This document shows, piece after piece, positions 53,747 through 62,546 of a stretch of 64,000 nucleotides of DNA. The translations under genes were made by a program, and so were the position numbers. A model generated the notes under the pieces. It was not told the origin of the DNA, did no database searches, and saw nothing but the letters and a program-made list of their open reading frames with translations. Source of the stretch: Pseudomonas sp. GR 6-02 (GTDB lineage Bacteria > Pseudomonadota > Gammaproteobacteria > Pseudomonadales > Pseudomonadaceae); contig NZ_CP011567.1 in the NCBI RefSeq assembly GCF_001655615.1, positions 4,535,001-4,599,000 on the forward strand, given 5' to 3'. The first letter of the stretch is position 1. Every line of letters begins with the position of its first letter.

Positions 53747-55900
53747 GTGTTCGCTCGTCTTTTTGCCCTGCCCTGTTTGTTCCTTGTCTGCCTGATGACG
53801 CTGCTGCCGCTGACGCCTGCCCAGGCGGCCGGCTTGCCGGGGCTGCTCAGCGGCTCGGCGAAAACCCAGCCCGAAGCGCAAGCTCCACTGGGGCAGTCGC
53901 TGGACGAAGTCATCAAGTCGCTGGAAAACGATCAGCAACGGACCAAACTGCTGGCGGACCTGAAAAAGCTGCGCGACGTCAGCAAAAAAGCCCAACCGAC
54001 CACAGAAGAAGGCGTGCTGGGCCTGATCGGCGGCACCCTGGCCAGTTTCGAAAAGCAATTTTCCGGCGCCGACAGCCCCCTCACTCGCTGGTCCGAAGAA
54101 GTCAACCTGGCCAAGGATGAACTGGTGGCACTCATGCTGCCGGCCAATGAATGGCTGCCCATCATATTTGCCTTCGCCATGATCCTGATGGTCTGGAGCT
54201 TGCTGGCCGCCGCCCTGATCTGGCTCGGCCACCGGGTGCGCATGCGCTTCGGCCTCACCGAAGAACTGCCGCAACACCCCAAGGCCCTGGACATGCTGCG
54301 CTTTGCCTTGCGCAAACTCGGGCCGTGGATGATCGCCCTGGTCATGACGGTATACATGACCTACGCCCTGCCCTCGTCATTGGGCAAAAGCCTGGCCATG
54401 GTGCTGGCTTACGCGCTGGTGGTCGGTACCTGTTTCTCGGCGATCTGCGTCATCGCGTTTTCCCTGCTCGATGGCCCGCATCGCCATCGCGCCCTGTACA
54501 TCCTGCGGCATCAGGCCTTCCGCCCGTTGTGGCTGATCGGCAGTTTCGCCGCCTTCGGTGAAGCCCTGAACGACCCGCGCCTGATCGCCAGCCTCGGTGA
54601 ACATCTGGCCCATACGGCGGCGACGTTCGCCAATGTACTGGCGGCGATCTTCACAGGTTTTTTCATTCTGCGTTTCCGCCGGCCCATCGCGCACCTGATC
54701 CGCAACCAGCCGCTGTCTCGGCGCCTGACCCGCCGCGCCTTGAGCGACACGATCGAAATCCTCGGGACGTTCTGGTATCTGCCGGCGCTGGTGCTGGTGG
54801 GCATCTCACTGTTCGCCACCTTCGTCTCTGCCGGCGACACCAGCACCGCGCTGCGTCAGTCGCTGATCTGCACCGTGCTGCTGGTGTTGTGCATGGTCAT
54901 CAACGGGCTGGTGCGCCGTCATGCACTCAAGCCACAACGCGGCCCCAAGCGCCATGCGCTGTATTCGGATCGCCTGAAAAGCTTCTTCTACACCCTCGCC
55001 CATCTGCTGGTATGGCTGGCGTTCATTGAACTCGGCCTGCGGGTCTGGGGCATGTCGCTGATTCGCTTCACCGAAGGCGAAGGCCATGAAGTCAGCGTCA
55101 AACTGTTCAGCCTCGGCGGCACGCTGATTTTTGCCTGGCTGATCTGGATCCTCAGCGACACCGCCGTGCATCACGCCCTTACCCGCTCGCGCAAAGGCCT
55201 GGCCAATGCCCGCGCGCAGACGATGATGCCGCTGATCCGCAACGTGCTGTTCGTGGCTATTTTCATCATTGCGCTGATCGTCGCCCTGGCGAACATGGGC
55301 ATGAACGTCACGCCGCTGCTGGCCGGTGCCGGCGTCATCGGCCTGGCCATCGGTTTCGGCGCGCAATCGCTGGTGGCCGACTTGATCACCGGGCTGTTCA
55401 TCATCATCGAAGACTCCCTGGCCATCGACGACTACGTGGACGTCGGCGGCCACCTGGGCACGGTCGAAGGCCTGACCATCCGCACCGTGCGCCTGCGGGA
55501 CATCGACGGCATCGTCCACACCATTCCGTTCAGTGAAATCAAAAGCATCAAGAACTACTCCCGGGAGTTCGGCTACGCGATCTTCCGGGTGGCGGTGCCC
55601 TCGAACATGGACATCGACGAGGCGATCAAGCTGATGCGCGACGTCGGCCAGAAAATGCGCACCGACCCGCTGCAACGGCGCAACATCTGGTCGCCGCTGG
55701 AGATCCAGGGGGTCGAAAGTTTCGAGTCAGGCAATGCGATTCTTCGCGCCCGCTTCAAGACCGCGCCGATCAAGCAGTGGGAAGTGTCCCGGGCATTCAA
55801 TTTATCGCTGAAGCGGCATCTGGATGAGGCCGGGCTGGATCTGGCGACACCGCGCATGAGCATTCAGGTGATCACCCCCGGTGGCGAACAATCTGCGTAG
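53747..55900 (+). CDS. Large MscS-family mechanosensitive channel
   Basis: 717 aa from GTG 53747 (CGAGG upstream), because a signal peptide follows (FLVCLMTLLPLTPAQA). Then a periplasmic coiled-coil-like part (about 60-130), about ten membrane helices and the MscS pore: GVIGLAIGFGAQSLVADLITGLFIIIED is TM3, with the beta domain GTVEGLTIRTVRLRDIDG and a C-terminal alpha/beta domain. Resembles the YbdG/YnaI-to-MscK-like class (YbiO group by length). Releases solutes on hypo-osmotic shock. Confidence 0.92.
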   Translation: MFARLFALPCLFLVCLMTLLPLTPAQAAGLPGLLSGSAKTQPEAQAPLGQSLDEVIKSLENDQQRTKLLADLKKLRDVSKKAQPTTEEGVLGLIGGTLASFEKQFSGADSPLTRWSEEVNLAKDELVALMLPANEWLPIIFAFAMILMVWSLLAAALIWLGHRVRMRFGLTEELPQHPKALDMLRFALRKLGPWMIALVMTVYMTYALPSSLGKSLAMVLAYALVVGTCFSAICVIAFSLLDGPHRHRALYILRHQAFRPLWLIGSFAAFGEALNDPRLIASLGEHLAHTAATFANVLAAIFTGFFILRFRRPIAHLIRNQPLSRRLTRRALSDTIEILGTFWYLPALVLVGISLFATFVSAGDTSTALRQSLICTVLLVLCMVINGLVRRHALKPQRGPKRHALYSDRLKSFFYTLAHLLVWLAFIELGLRVWGMSLIRFTEGEGHEVSVKLFSLGGTLIFAWLIWILSDTAVHHALTRSRKGLANARAQTMMPLIRNVLFVAIFIIALIVALANMGMNVTPLLAGAGVIGLAIGFGAQSLVADLITGLFIIIEDSLAIDDYVDVGGHLGTVEGLTIRTVRLRDIDGIVHTIPFSEIKSIKNYSREFGYAIFRVAVPSNMDIDEAIKLMRDVGQKMRTDPLQRRNIWSPLEIQGVESFESGNAILRARFKTAPIKQWEVSRAFNLSLKRHLDEAGLDLATPRMSIQVITPGGEQSA

Positions 55901-55907
55901 GTGGGAT

Positions 55908-56621
55908 TCAAACCACATCCACCCCGACATGAATCGCATCATGGCGCCAAAACTCCAGGTCACAATCGATCAGCCGCTGATGCTGATCGTAGTTGACCCG
56001 GGCAATCCGCAACCCCGGGCTGCCCACCGACACCCGTAAAGCCGCCGCGGCGTCCACCGACAACGCGGTCGGCACGATCTCGAAGCGCACCCGCCCGTAG
56101 TGCAAGTCGTAATGCCGCGCATACAGTTCGGTCATCGACTGATTCAGATCGAAATCCAGGATCCCCGGAAAATACTGCGGGTTCAGGTAGTGCTCCACAT
56201 ACAGCACCAATCGCCCGTCAATCCGTCGCGAGCGGCAGATCTGGATCACGCTCGACAGCGCCGGCAACTGGAGCCAGGCACACACCGCCGCTGACGCCGG
56301 TTGCAAACGCGCGGAAATCACCTCGGTGGACGGCACCCGCCCCTGGGCGCTGACCATCGCGTGAAAGTGGCTGCGTTGCATCAGGTTATAAGCCAGCCGT
56401 GGTGGCGACACGAACCAGCCACGCCGCTCTTCGCGATAAATCTGGCCCTGGGCCTCCAACTGCAACAACGCCTCACGCACGGTAATCCGCGTGGTACCGA
56501 ACAACTCACTGAGCTTGCGCTCGGCCGGCAACTTGCTCCCAGGCGCCAACAGCCCGTGGTCGAGCTGTTCTTGCAGAACCTGCCCGATCGCTGTCACCGC
56601 TTTGGTTGTCTCGATGCGCAT
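55908..56621 (-). CDS. GntR/HutC-family regulator with UTRA domain
   Basis: 237 aa from ATG 56621 (a TTG directly before is also possible). N-terminal winged helix (LLAPGSKLPAERKLSELFGTTRITVREALLQLEAQG; GWFVSPPRL) and C-terminal UTRA effector domain (residues 85-235). HutC-type repressors bind TGG-N-CTAGACCA-like sites; two such sites lie in the divergent region shared with the ABC operon, one about 15 bases upstream of this gene's start. It most likely represses that operon and itself. Effector unknown. Only 7 bases from the convergent MscS stop. Confidence 0.9.
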   Translation of the reverse strand: MRIETTKAVTAIGQVLQEQLDHGLLAPGSKLPAERKLSELFGTTRITVREALLQLEAQGQIYREERRGWFVSPPRLAYNLMQRSHFHAMVSAQGRVPSTEVISARLQPASAAVCAWLQLPALSSVIQICRSRRIDGRLVLYVEHYLNPQYFPGILDFDLNQSMTELYARHYDLHYGRVRFEIVPTALSVDAAAALRVSVGSPGLRIARVNYDQHQRLIDCDLEFWRHDAIHVGVDVV

Positions 56622-56635
56622 CAACGTTACCTATC

Positions 56636-56647
56636 TGGACTAGACCA
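56636..56647. promoter_or_regulatory. HutC/DasR-type operator, regulator side
   Basis: TGGACTAGACCA: one mismatch from the palindrome TGGTCTAGACCA bound by DasR/NagR-type GntR proteins. 15 bases upstream of the regulator start, suited to autoregulation. Confidence 0.55.
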
Positions 56648-56915
56648 GCACTGATTCAGGGCAGAACCGCGATTGAAACCGGGCTCCATCAATTGCCTGC
56701 AAGCCTAGGCACTGCAGATGACTGACAGATGACAAAGCCGCCGAACGGTTGCTTCAGACACCTGCAATTTCATGGCCAAGTCCCTTTCATATCAGCCCTT
56801 TAGCCATGGTCTACGCTTATCTCGCACCCCGCGTATCCGAGCGCAGGAAATTCAGGCCGACCGGTCGTCGACATCAAAATGTCATCCAGGACGCCTAAAT
56901 TGGCTCAGGTATTGC
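56648..56915. other. Divergent region between GntR regulator and ABC operon
   Basis: About 270 bases between the two operator-like sites. No ORF, REP or terminator seen; the promoters of both units should lie here. Confidence 0.4.
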
Positions 56916-56927
56916 TGACCTAGACCA
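56916..56927. promoter_or_regulatory. HutC/DasR-type operator, transporter side
   Basis: TGACCTAGACCA shares the exact octamer CTAGACCA with the site at 56636. It lies 46 bases before the substrate-binding-protein gene. Confidence 0.5.
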
Positions 56928-56972
56928 ACACAACCGCAATCGCAGCGTTGAAAACGCCCAAAGGAGCTTCGG

Positions 56973-58040
56973 ATGAAACAGTTTTTCCTGGCATCACTGT
57001 TAGGCTCGACCATTGCCCTGTGCACTGCCGCCATGGCGGCGGATACCGATCTGAAAACACTCGAAGCCGCTGCGAAAGCGGAAGGCGCCGTCAACAGCGT
57101 CGGCATGCCCGATGACTGGGCCAACTGGAAAGGCACCTGGGAAGACCTGGCCAAGAAATACGGCCTGAAACACATCGACACCGACATGAGCTCGGCCCAG
57201 GAAATCGCCAAGTTCGCTGCCGAAAAAGACAACGCCACAGCCGACATCGGCGACGTCGGTGCCGCCTTCGGCCCGATCGCGGTCAAGCAGGGCGTGGTGC
57301 AACCTTACAAGCCAAGTACTTGGGCACAGGTTCCGGACTGGGCCAAGGACAAGGACGGTAACTGGGCACTGGCCTACACCGGCTCCATCGCGTTCATCAT
57401 CAATAAAAAGCTGCTGCACGGTTCCGAAGCACCGACCAAATGGGCCGACCTCAAGAGCGGCAAGTACAAAGTCTCCATCGGTGACGTAAGCACCGCAGCC
57501 CAGGCCGCCAACGGCGTACTGGCCGCCGCCCTCGCCAATGGCGGTGACGAGAAAAACATTCAGCCAGCCCTGTTGCTGTTCGCAGACATCGCCAAGCAAG
57601 GCCGCCTGTCCATGGCCAACCCGACGATTGCCACCATGGAAAAGGGTGAAATCGAAGTCGGCGTGGTCTGGGACTTCAACGGCCTGAGCTACAAGGCCAA
57701 GATGGCGAATCCGGATGACTACACCGTGCTGATTCCATCCGATGGCTCGGTGATTTCCGGCTACACCACCATCATCAACAAATACGCCAAGCACCCGAAC
57801 GCCGCCAAACTGGCCCGCGAATACATCTTCAGCGACGCTGGCCAGATCAACCTGGCAAAAGGCAACGCCCGTCCAATTCGCGCCGAGCATTTGACTCTGC
57901 CGGAAGAGGTCAAGGCCAAGCTGCTGCCTAACGAACAGTACAAAAAGGTCACGCCGATCAAAGACGCCGACGCGTGGGAAAAGACCTCCAAGTCGCTGCC
58001 GCAGAAGTGGCAGGAAGAAGTCATCATCAATATGCCGTAA
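56973..58040 (+). CDS. ABC transporter periplasmic substrate-binding protein
   Basis: 355 aa with AGGAG before the ATG. Signal peptide MKQFFLASLLGSTIALCTAAMAA. Type II binding protein of the iron/phosphonate/polyamine-like cluster: EGAVNSVGMPDDWANW, ATADIGDVGAAFGP and IEVGVVWDFNGLSYKAK. First gene of the five-gene import operon plus HAD gene. The family includes 2-aminoethylphosphonate and Fe(III) binders; a phosphate-bearing or phosphonate ligand is plausible here given the enzymes downstream. A REPIN separates it from the next gene. Confidence 0.9.
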   Translation: MKQFFLASLLGSTIALCTAAMAADTDLKTLEAAAKAEGAVNSVGMPDDWANWKGTWEDLAKKYGLKHIDTDMSSAQEIAKFAAEKDNATADIGDVGAAFGPIAVKQGVVQPYKPSTWAQVPDWAKDKDGNWALAYTGSIAFIINKKLLHGSEAPTKWADLKSGKYKVSIGDVSTAAQAANGVLAAALANGGDEKNIQPALLLFADIAKQGRLSMANPTIATMEKGEIEVGVVWDFNGLSYKAKMANPDDYTVLIPSDGSVISGYTTIINKYAKHPNAAKLAREYIFSDAGQINLAKGNARPIRAEHLTLPEEVKAKLLPNEQYKKVTPIKDADAWEKTSKSLPQKWQEEVIINMP

Positions 58041-58094
58041 GGCGGTCAATCCCCATTTGGAACTCCGATGGAGATCCAAATGGGGGAGCGGGCC

Positions 58095-58204
58095 TGTGGC
58101 GAGGGGGCTTGCCCCCGTTCGAGTGCGCAGCGCTCGTAGATACTGGGTCCGCTGCGCGGCCCAACGGGGCAATGCGGCGGTCCGACAAGCCCCCTCGCCA
58201 CACA
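58095..58204. repeat. REPIN, family B variant with insert, inside the operon
   Basis: Left arm TGTGGCGAGGGGGCTTGCCCCC; the right arm reads GGGGCAA, an inserted TGCGGCGGTCCGACA, then AGCCCCCTCGCCACA. The inserted bases contain the reverse complement of GTCGGACCGCCGC, also found in the REPIN at 43820-43900. It may reduce expression of the genes after the binding protein. Confidence 0.8.
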
Positions 58205-58269
58205 AGCCCGCTCCCACAAGGGATTGGTTGCGTACTTGAATCATCTGTTTTTGCGGAGTCCCACCCCCC

Positions 58270-59076
58270 ATGAAGCACAACGTCATCCTTGTCGTGCTCG
58301 ACGGCCTCAATTACGAAGTCGCGCGCCACGCCATGGGGCATCTGCAGGCTTACGTTGGCGCAGGACGCGCGGCGCTCTACAAACTGGAATGTGCACTGCC
58401 GGCTCTGTCCCGACCACTTTACGAATGCATCCTGACCGGCGTTGCGCCGATCGACAGCGGCATCGTTCACAACAACGTCTCACGCCTGTCCAACCAGCGC
58501 AGCATCTACCATTACGCCACCGACGCCGGCCTGAAAACCGCCGCCGCGGCCTATCACTGGGTCAGCGAGTTGTATAACCGTTCGCCGTTCGTGGCTGCCC
58601 GGGACCGTCACACCGACGACCCGAAACTGCCGATCCAGCACGGTCACTTCTACTGGAACGACCACTACCCGGATTCGCACCTGTTCGCCGACGCGGAAAA
58701 CCTGCGCCTGCGCCACGCGCCGAACTTTCTGTTGGTCCACCCCATGAACATCGACGACGCTGGGCACAAGCACGGCCTCGACACCCCGCAATACCGCAAC
58801 AGCGCCCGCTCGGCGGACGTCATCCTCGCCGACTACCTGCAAGGCTGGCTCGACGCCGGATACCAAGTGCTGGTGACTGCCGACCACGGCATGAACAATG
58901 ACCGCTCGCACAACGGCCTGCTGCCTGAAGAACGCGAAGTGCCGCTGTTCGTCCTCGGCGACGCCTTCAGCTTCAACCAAGGCGCTGCACCGAAACAAAC
59001 CGAACTGTGCGGCACCGTCTGCGAACTGCTGGGCGTGCCCCACGACAAACCTGTGTGCCGGGAGCTGCTCAAGTGA
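58270..59076 (+). CDS. Cytoplasmic alkaline-phosphatase-superfamily hydrolase
   Basis: 268 aa, no signal peptide. Metal sites of the nucleotide pyrophosphatase/phosphodiesterase branch: Asp11 in VVLDGLN, nucleophile position near Ser47 in ALSRPLYEC, HPMNIDDAGHKHG and TADHGMNND. Family members split phosphodiesters, pyrophosphates or, in phosphonoacetate hydrolase, a C-P bond. It sits between a binding protein and its permeases, overlapping the next gene by 4 bases, so it probably acts on the imported molecule. Exact substrate unknown. Confidence 0.88.
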   Translation: MKHNVILVVLDGLNYEVARHAMGHLQAYVGAGRAALYKLECALPALSRPLYECILTGVAPIDSGIVHNNVSRLSNQRSIYHYATDAGLKTAAAAYHWVSELYNRSPFVAARDRHTDDPKLPIQHGHFYWNDHYPDSHLFADAENLRLRHAPNFLLVHPMNIDDAGHKHGLDTPQYRNSARSADVILADYLQGWLDAGYQVLVTADHGMNNDRSHNGLLPEEREVPLFVLGDAFSFNQGAAPKQTELCGTVCELLGVPHDKPVCRELLK

Positions 59077-59918
59077 ATGCCATGACCCGCGGTAAATGGC
59101 TGGCCGCTCTGTGCCTGGTGCCCTTCGCGATTTTCTTCTTCGTGTTCGAGATCGCCCCGCTGCTCTGGGTGATGATCAACAGCCTGCAATCGGAAGAGTT
59201 CGGTTGGGGCCTGGCCAACTTCAGCAAAATATTCAATTCGAAGTTCTATTTGCAGGCGATCCAATACAGCCTTGAGATCAGTTTCTGGTCCAGCGTATTC
59301 GGCATCGTCATTGCCGTACTCGGCGCCTACTCCCTGCGCCGGGTCGACTCGAAACTGCGCAACTTCGTGAATGCCTTCGCTAACATGACCAGCAACTTCG
59401 CCGGTGTGCCCCTGGCCTTCGCGTTCATCATCTTGCTGGGCTTCAACGGCACCTTCACCATCATGCTGAAACAGGCCGGAATCATTCAGGATTTCAACCT
59501 GTACTCGAAAACCGGGCTGATCATTCTCTACACCTACTTCCAGATTCCCCTGGGCGTGCTGTTGCTCTACCCGGCCTTCGATGCCCTGCGCGAAGACTGG
59601 CGTGAGTCCGCCGCCTTGCTCGGGGCCAGCGGTTGGCAATTCTGGCGACACATCGGTCTGCCGGTGCTGACCCCGGCACTGCTGGGCACATTCGTGATTC
59701 TGCTGGCCAACGCCCTTGGCGCCTACGCCACGGTCTACGCGCTGACCACCGGCAACTTCAACGTGTTGCCGATCCGTATCGCGGCGATGGTGTCCGGCGA
59801 CATTTCCCTCGACCCGAACCTCGCCAGCGCCTTGGCCGTGGTGCTGGTGGCGTTGATGACCCTGGTGACCATCGTGCATCAGCTGCTGTTGAAGAGGAGC
59901 TACCATGTCTCGCGCTGA
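59073..59918 (+). CDS. ABC transporter permease, first subunit
   Basis: 281 aa from GTG 59073, which overlaps the upstream stop (GTGA); an ATG three codons later is an alternative. Six membrane helices of the binding-protein-dependent permease type, EAA loop at ESAALLGASGWQFWRHIGLPVL. Pairs with the next permease to form the inner-membrane channel. Its stop lies 14 bases inside the next gene. Confidence 0.92.
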   Translation: MNAMTRGKWLAALCLVPFAIFFFVFEIAPLLWVMINSLQSEEFGWGLANFSKIFNSKFYLQAIQYSLEISFWSSVFGIVIAVLGAYSLRRVDSKLRNFVNAFANMTSNFAGVPLAFAFIILLGFNGTFTIMLKQAGIIQDFNLYSKTGLIILYTYFQIPLGVLLLYPAFDALREDWRESAALLGASGWQFWRHIGLPVLTPALLGTFVILLANALGAYATVYALTTGNFNVLPIRIAAMVSGDISLDPNLASALAVVLVALMTLVTIVHQLLLKRSYHVSR

Positions 59919-60705
59919 ACTGGGGCCCGTCGGTATCTACCACCGGGTCATCGTGTATTTGCTGTTTGCCATTCTGTTATTGCCGCTGCTCGGAACCTTG
60001 ATCTACTCGATCGCCAGCAGTTGGTCGGCGACGATTATGCCCAGCGGCTTTACCTTCAAGTGGTACATCCAGCTGTGGAGCGATCCACGCTTTCTCGACG
60101 CATTCGGTCAGTCGTTGCTGGTTTGTATCGGCTCGCTGATTCTGTCGGTGGTGCTGATCCTGCCACTGCTGTTCGTGGTGCATTACCACTTCCCGAAGCT
60201 CGACGCGCTGATGAACATCCTGATCCTGCTGCCCTTCGCGGTGCCGCCGGTGGTGTCGTCGGTGGGGCTGTTGCAGCTCTACGGTTCGGGGCCGTTCGCG
60301 ATGGTGGGTACGCCGTGGATTCTGATCGGTTGCTACTTCACCGTGGCGCTGCCGTTCATGTACCGGGCGATCACCAACAACCTGCAAGCGATCAACCTGC
60401 GCGACCTGATGGACGCCGCGCAATTGCTCGGCGCCAGCACTTGGCAAGCTGCCTTCCTGGTGGTGTTGCCGAACCTGCGCAAGGGGCTGATGGTCGCGTT
60501 GCTGCTGTCCTTCTCGTTCCTGTTCGGTGAGTTCGTGTTCGCCAACATCCTCGTCGGCACCCGCTACGAAACCCTGCAGGTCTACCTCAACAACATGCGC
60601 AACAGCAGCGGCCACTTCACCAGTGCGCTGGTGATTTCCTACTTCTTCTTTGTGCTGGTTCTGACCTGGGTGGCCAATATCTTGAACAAGGACAAAAGCG
60701 AATGA
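59905..60705 (+). CDS. ABC transporter permease, second subunit
   Basis: 266 aa. Six membrane helices; EAA-type loop LMDAAQLLGASTWQAAFLVVLPNLRKG contacts the ATPase. GAGGAGC precedes the start inside the 3' end of the previous gene (14-base overlap); its own stop overlaps the ATPase start by 4 bases. Belongs to the same polyamine/phosphonate/iron permease group as its partner. Confidence 0.92.
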   Translation: MSRAELGPVGIYHRVIVYLLFAILLLPLLGTLIYSIASSWSATIMPSGFTFKWYIQLWSDPRFLDAFGQSLLVCIGSLILSVVLILPLLFVVHYHFPKLDALMNILILLPFAVPPVVSSVGLLQLYGSGPFAMVGTPWILIGCYFTVALPFMYRAITNNLQAINLRDLMDAAQLLGASTWQAAFLVVLPNLRKGLMVALLLSFSFLFGEFVFANILVGTRYETLQVYLNNMRNSSGHFTSALVISYFFFVLVLTWVANILNKDKSE

Positions 60706-61691
60706 GCTATGTAAGCGTCCAACATCTTCAGAAAGATTACTCAGGCACCACCGTCTTCAGCGACATCAACTGCGAAATCAGGAAAGGCGAATTCGTCACC
60801 CTGCTCGGCCCGTCCGGTTGCGGCAAGTCCACGCTGCTGCGTTGCATCGCCGGCCTGACCTCGGTGGACGGTGGCCAGATTCTGCTGGAAGGTCACGACC
60901 TCGTCCCACTGAGCCCACAGAAACGCGGAATCGGCATGGTGTTCCAAAGTTATGCGCTGTTCCCGAACATGACCGTGGAGCAGAACGTCGCCTTCGGTTT
61001 ACGCATGCAGAAGGTCAACGCCGACGACAGCCAAAAACGCGTCGCCGAAGTGCTGAGACTGGTAGAACTCAATGACTTCGCCGCCCGCTACCCGCATCAG
61101 CTGTCCGGTGGCCAGTGCCAGCGTGTCGCTCTCGCTCGTTCGTTGGTGACCCGGCCTCGGCTGTTGTTGCTGGATGAGCCGCTGTCGGCGCTCGATGCGC
61201 GGATTCGCAAGCACTTGCGCGAACAGATCCGTCAGATCCAGCGCGAACTCGGCCTGACCACGATCTTCGTCACGCACGATCAGGAAGAAGCCCTGACCAT
61301 GTCTGACCGAATCTTCCTGATGAATCAGGGAAAGATCGTACAGAGTGGCGATGCCGAAACCCTCTACACCGCGCCCGTCGACGTGTTCGCCGCAGGCTTC
61401 ATCGGCAACTACAACCTGCTGGACGCCGACAGCGCCAGCAAACTGCTGCAACGGCCGATCACCCACCGCATCGCGATCCGCCCGGAGGCCATCGAGCTGA
61501 GCCTGAACGGCGAACTCGACGCGCAGGTGCGCAGCCACAGCCTGTTGGGCAACGTGATTCGCTATCGGGTGGAAGCTCGGGGGGTGGAATTGGTGGTGGA
61601 TGTGCTGAACCGCTCGGCGTCCGATCTGCATCCCGATGGTCAGCGCCTGGCACTTTCCATCGATCCGACAGCCCTGTGTGAGGTAGCCTGA
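60702..61691 (+). CDS. ABC transporter ATP-binding protein
   Basis: 329 aa. Powers the importer. Walker A GPSGCGKST at 36-44, signature LSGGQCQRVALARSL near 133, Walker B LLLLDEPLSALD near 155, and switch His in VTHDQEEAL. A C-terminal TOBE-like region (240-329; IAIRPEAIELSLNGE) is typical of the PotA/FbpC group, often used for regulation. Four-base overlap with the permease gene. Confidence 0.94.
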   Translation: MSYVSVQHLQKDYSGTTVFSDINCEIRKGEFVTLLGPSGCGKSTLLRCIAGLTSVDGGQILLEGHDLVPLSPQKRGIGMVFQSYALFPNMTVEQNVAFGLRMQKVNADDSQKRVAEVLRLVELNDFAARYPHQLSGGQCQRVALARSLVTRPRLLLLDEPLSALDARIRKHLREQIRQIQRELGLTTIFVTHDQEEALTMSDRIFLMNQGKIVQSGDAETLYTAPVDVFAAGFIGNYNLLDADSASKLLQRPITHRIAIRPEAIELSLNGELDAQVRSHSLLGNVIRYRVEARGVELVVDVLNRSASDLHPDGQRLALSIDPTALCEVA

Positions 61692-61725
61692 TGACCTTGC
61701 TGATGTTGAAGAGAGAACCGTACTG

Positions 61726-62379
61726 ATGGCCCTGGCAATTTTTGATCTGGACGAAACCCTGATCCACGGCGACTGCGCCTCGCTATGGAGCGAACAGATG
61801 GCCCGCCTCGGCTGGGTCGATGGCGAATCCTTCCTGCGTCGTGACAAGGAATTGATGGATGCCTACGGCAGGGGCCACTTGGCGATGGAAGACTACATGG
61901 CCTTCAGCCTGGAGCCGTTGATCGGTCGCACGCCGCAAGAGCTCGAACACTTGGTAGCGCCCTGGGTGGAAGACTTTATCGAGCCGATCATCTTCAGCGA
62001 CGCCACCAAAACCATCGCCGCCCACCGCAAGGCCGGCGACCGGATTCTGGTGATCTCGGCCTCGGGCACGCATTTGGTCAAGCCGATTGCCGACCGTTTG
62101 GGCATCGACGAGATTCTTGGCATCGAACTGGAAGTGGCGCACGGGGTGTACAGCGGCAACACGGTGGGCACCCTGACCTACCGCGAAGGCAAGATCACCC
62201 GCTTGCTGGAATGGCTGGACGCCGAAGAGGAAAACCTTGAAGGCGCGAGTTTCTATTCCGATTCACGCAACGATTTGCCGCTGCTGCTGAAGGTGGATTT
62301 CCCGCATGTGGTGAATCCGGATCCAGTGTTGCTCGAACACGCCGAAAAAGCCGGCTGGCCGATCCATATCTGGAAGTAA
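61726..62379 (+). CDS. HAD-IB family phosphatase
   Basis: 217 aa. Haloacid-dehalogenase phosphatase: nucleophile Asp7 and acid Asp9 in IFDLDETLIHGD, Thr/Ser motif VISASGTHLV, Lys and FYSDSRNDLPLL acidic motif. HAD-IB (SerB/PGPase-like) with helical cap. 34 bases after the ATPase gene on the same strand, so probably the last gene of the import operon, removing a phosphate from the imported or hydrolysed compound. Confidence 0.92.
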   Translation: MALAIFDLDETLIHGDCASLWSEQMARLGWVDGESFLRRDKELMDAYGRGHLAMEDYMAFSLEPLIGRTPQELEHLVAPWVEDFIEPIIFSDATKTIAAHRKAGDRILVISASGTHLVKPIADRLGIDEILGIELEVAHGVYSGNTVGTLTYREGKITRLLEWLDAEEENLEGASFYSDSRNDLPLLLKVDFPHVVNPDPVLLEHAEKAGWPIHIWK

Positions 62380-62390
62380 TCCGGGTCCCC

Positions 62391-62523
62391 TGTGGCGAGG
62401 GAGCTTGCTCCCGCTGGGCCGCGAAGCGGCCCTGAAATCAGTCACTGTGGCTAGCCAGGTAAAACCGGTTTTCAGGTTTTGCGGCTGCTTCGCAACCGAG
62501 CGGGAGCAAGCTCCCTCGCCACA
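62391..62523. repeat. REPIN, family B
   Basis: Inverted TGTGGCGAGGGAGCTTGCTCCCGC arms, internal GGCCGCGAAGCGGCC / GGCTGCTTCGCAACC, between the convergent HAD and quinone-oxidoreductase genes. Confidence 0.87.
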
Positions 62524-62546
62524 AAGGCACTCACAGGTTCATGTTG

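Noticed and set aside
57000..58310. 436-codon minus-strand frame opposite the binding protein
   Set aside because: Antisense shadow; runs through a REPIN and has no domain.
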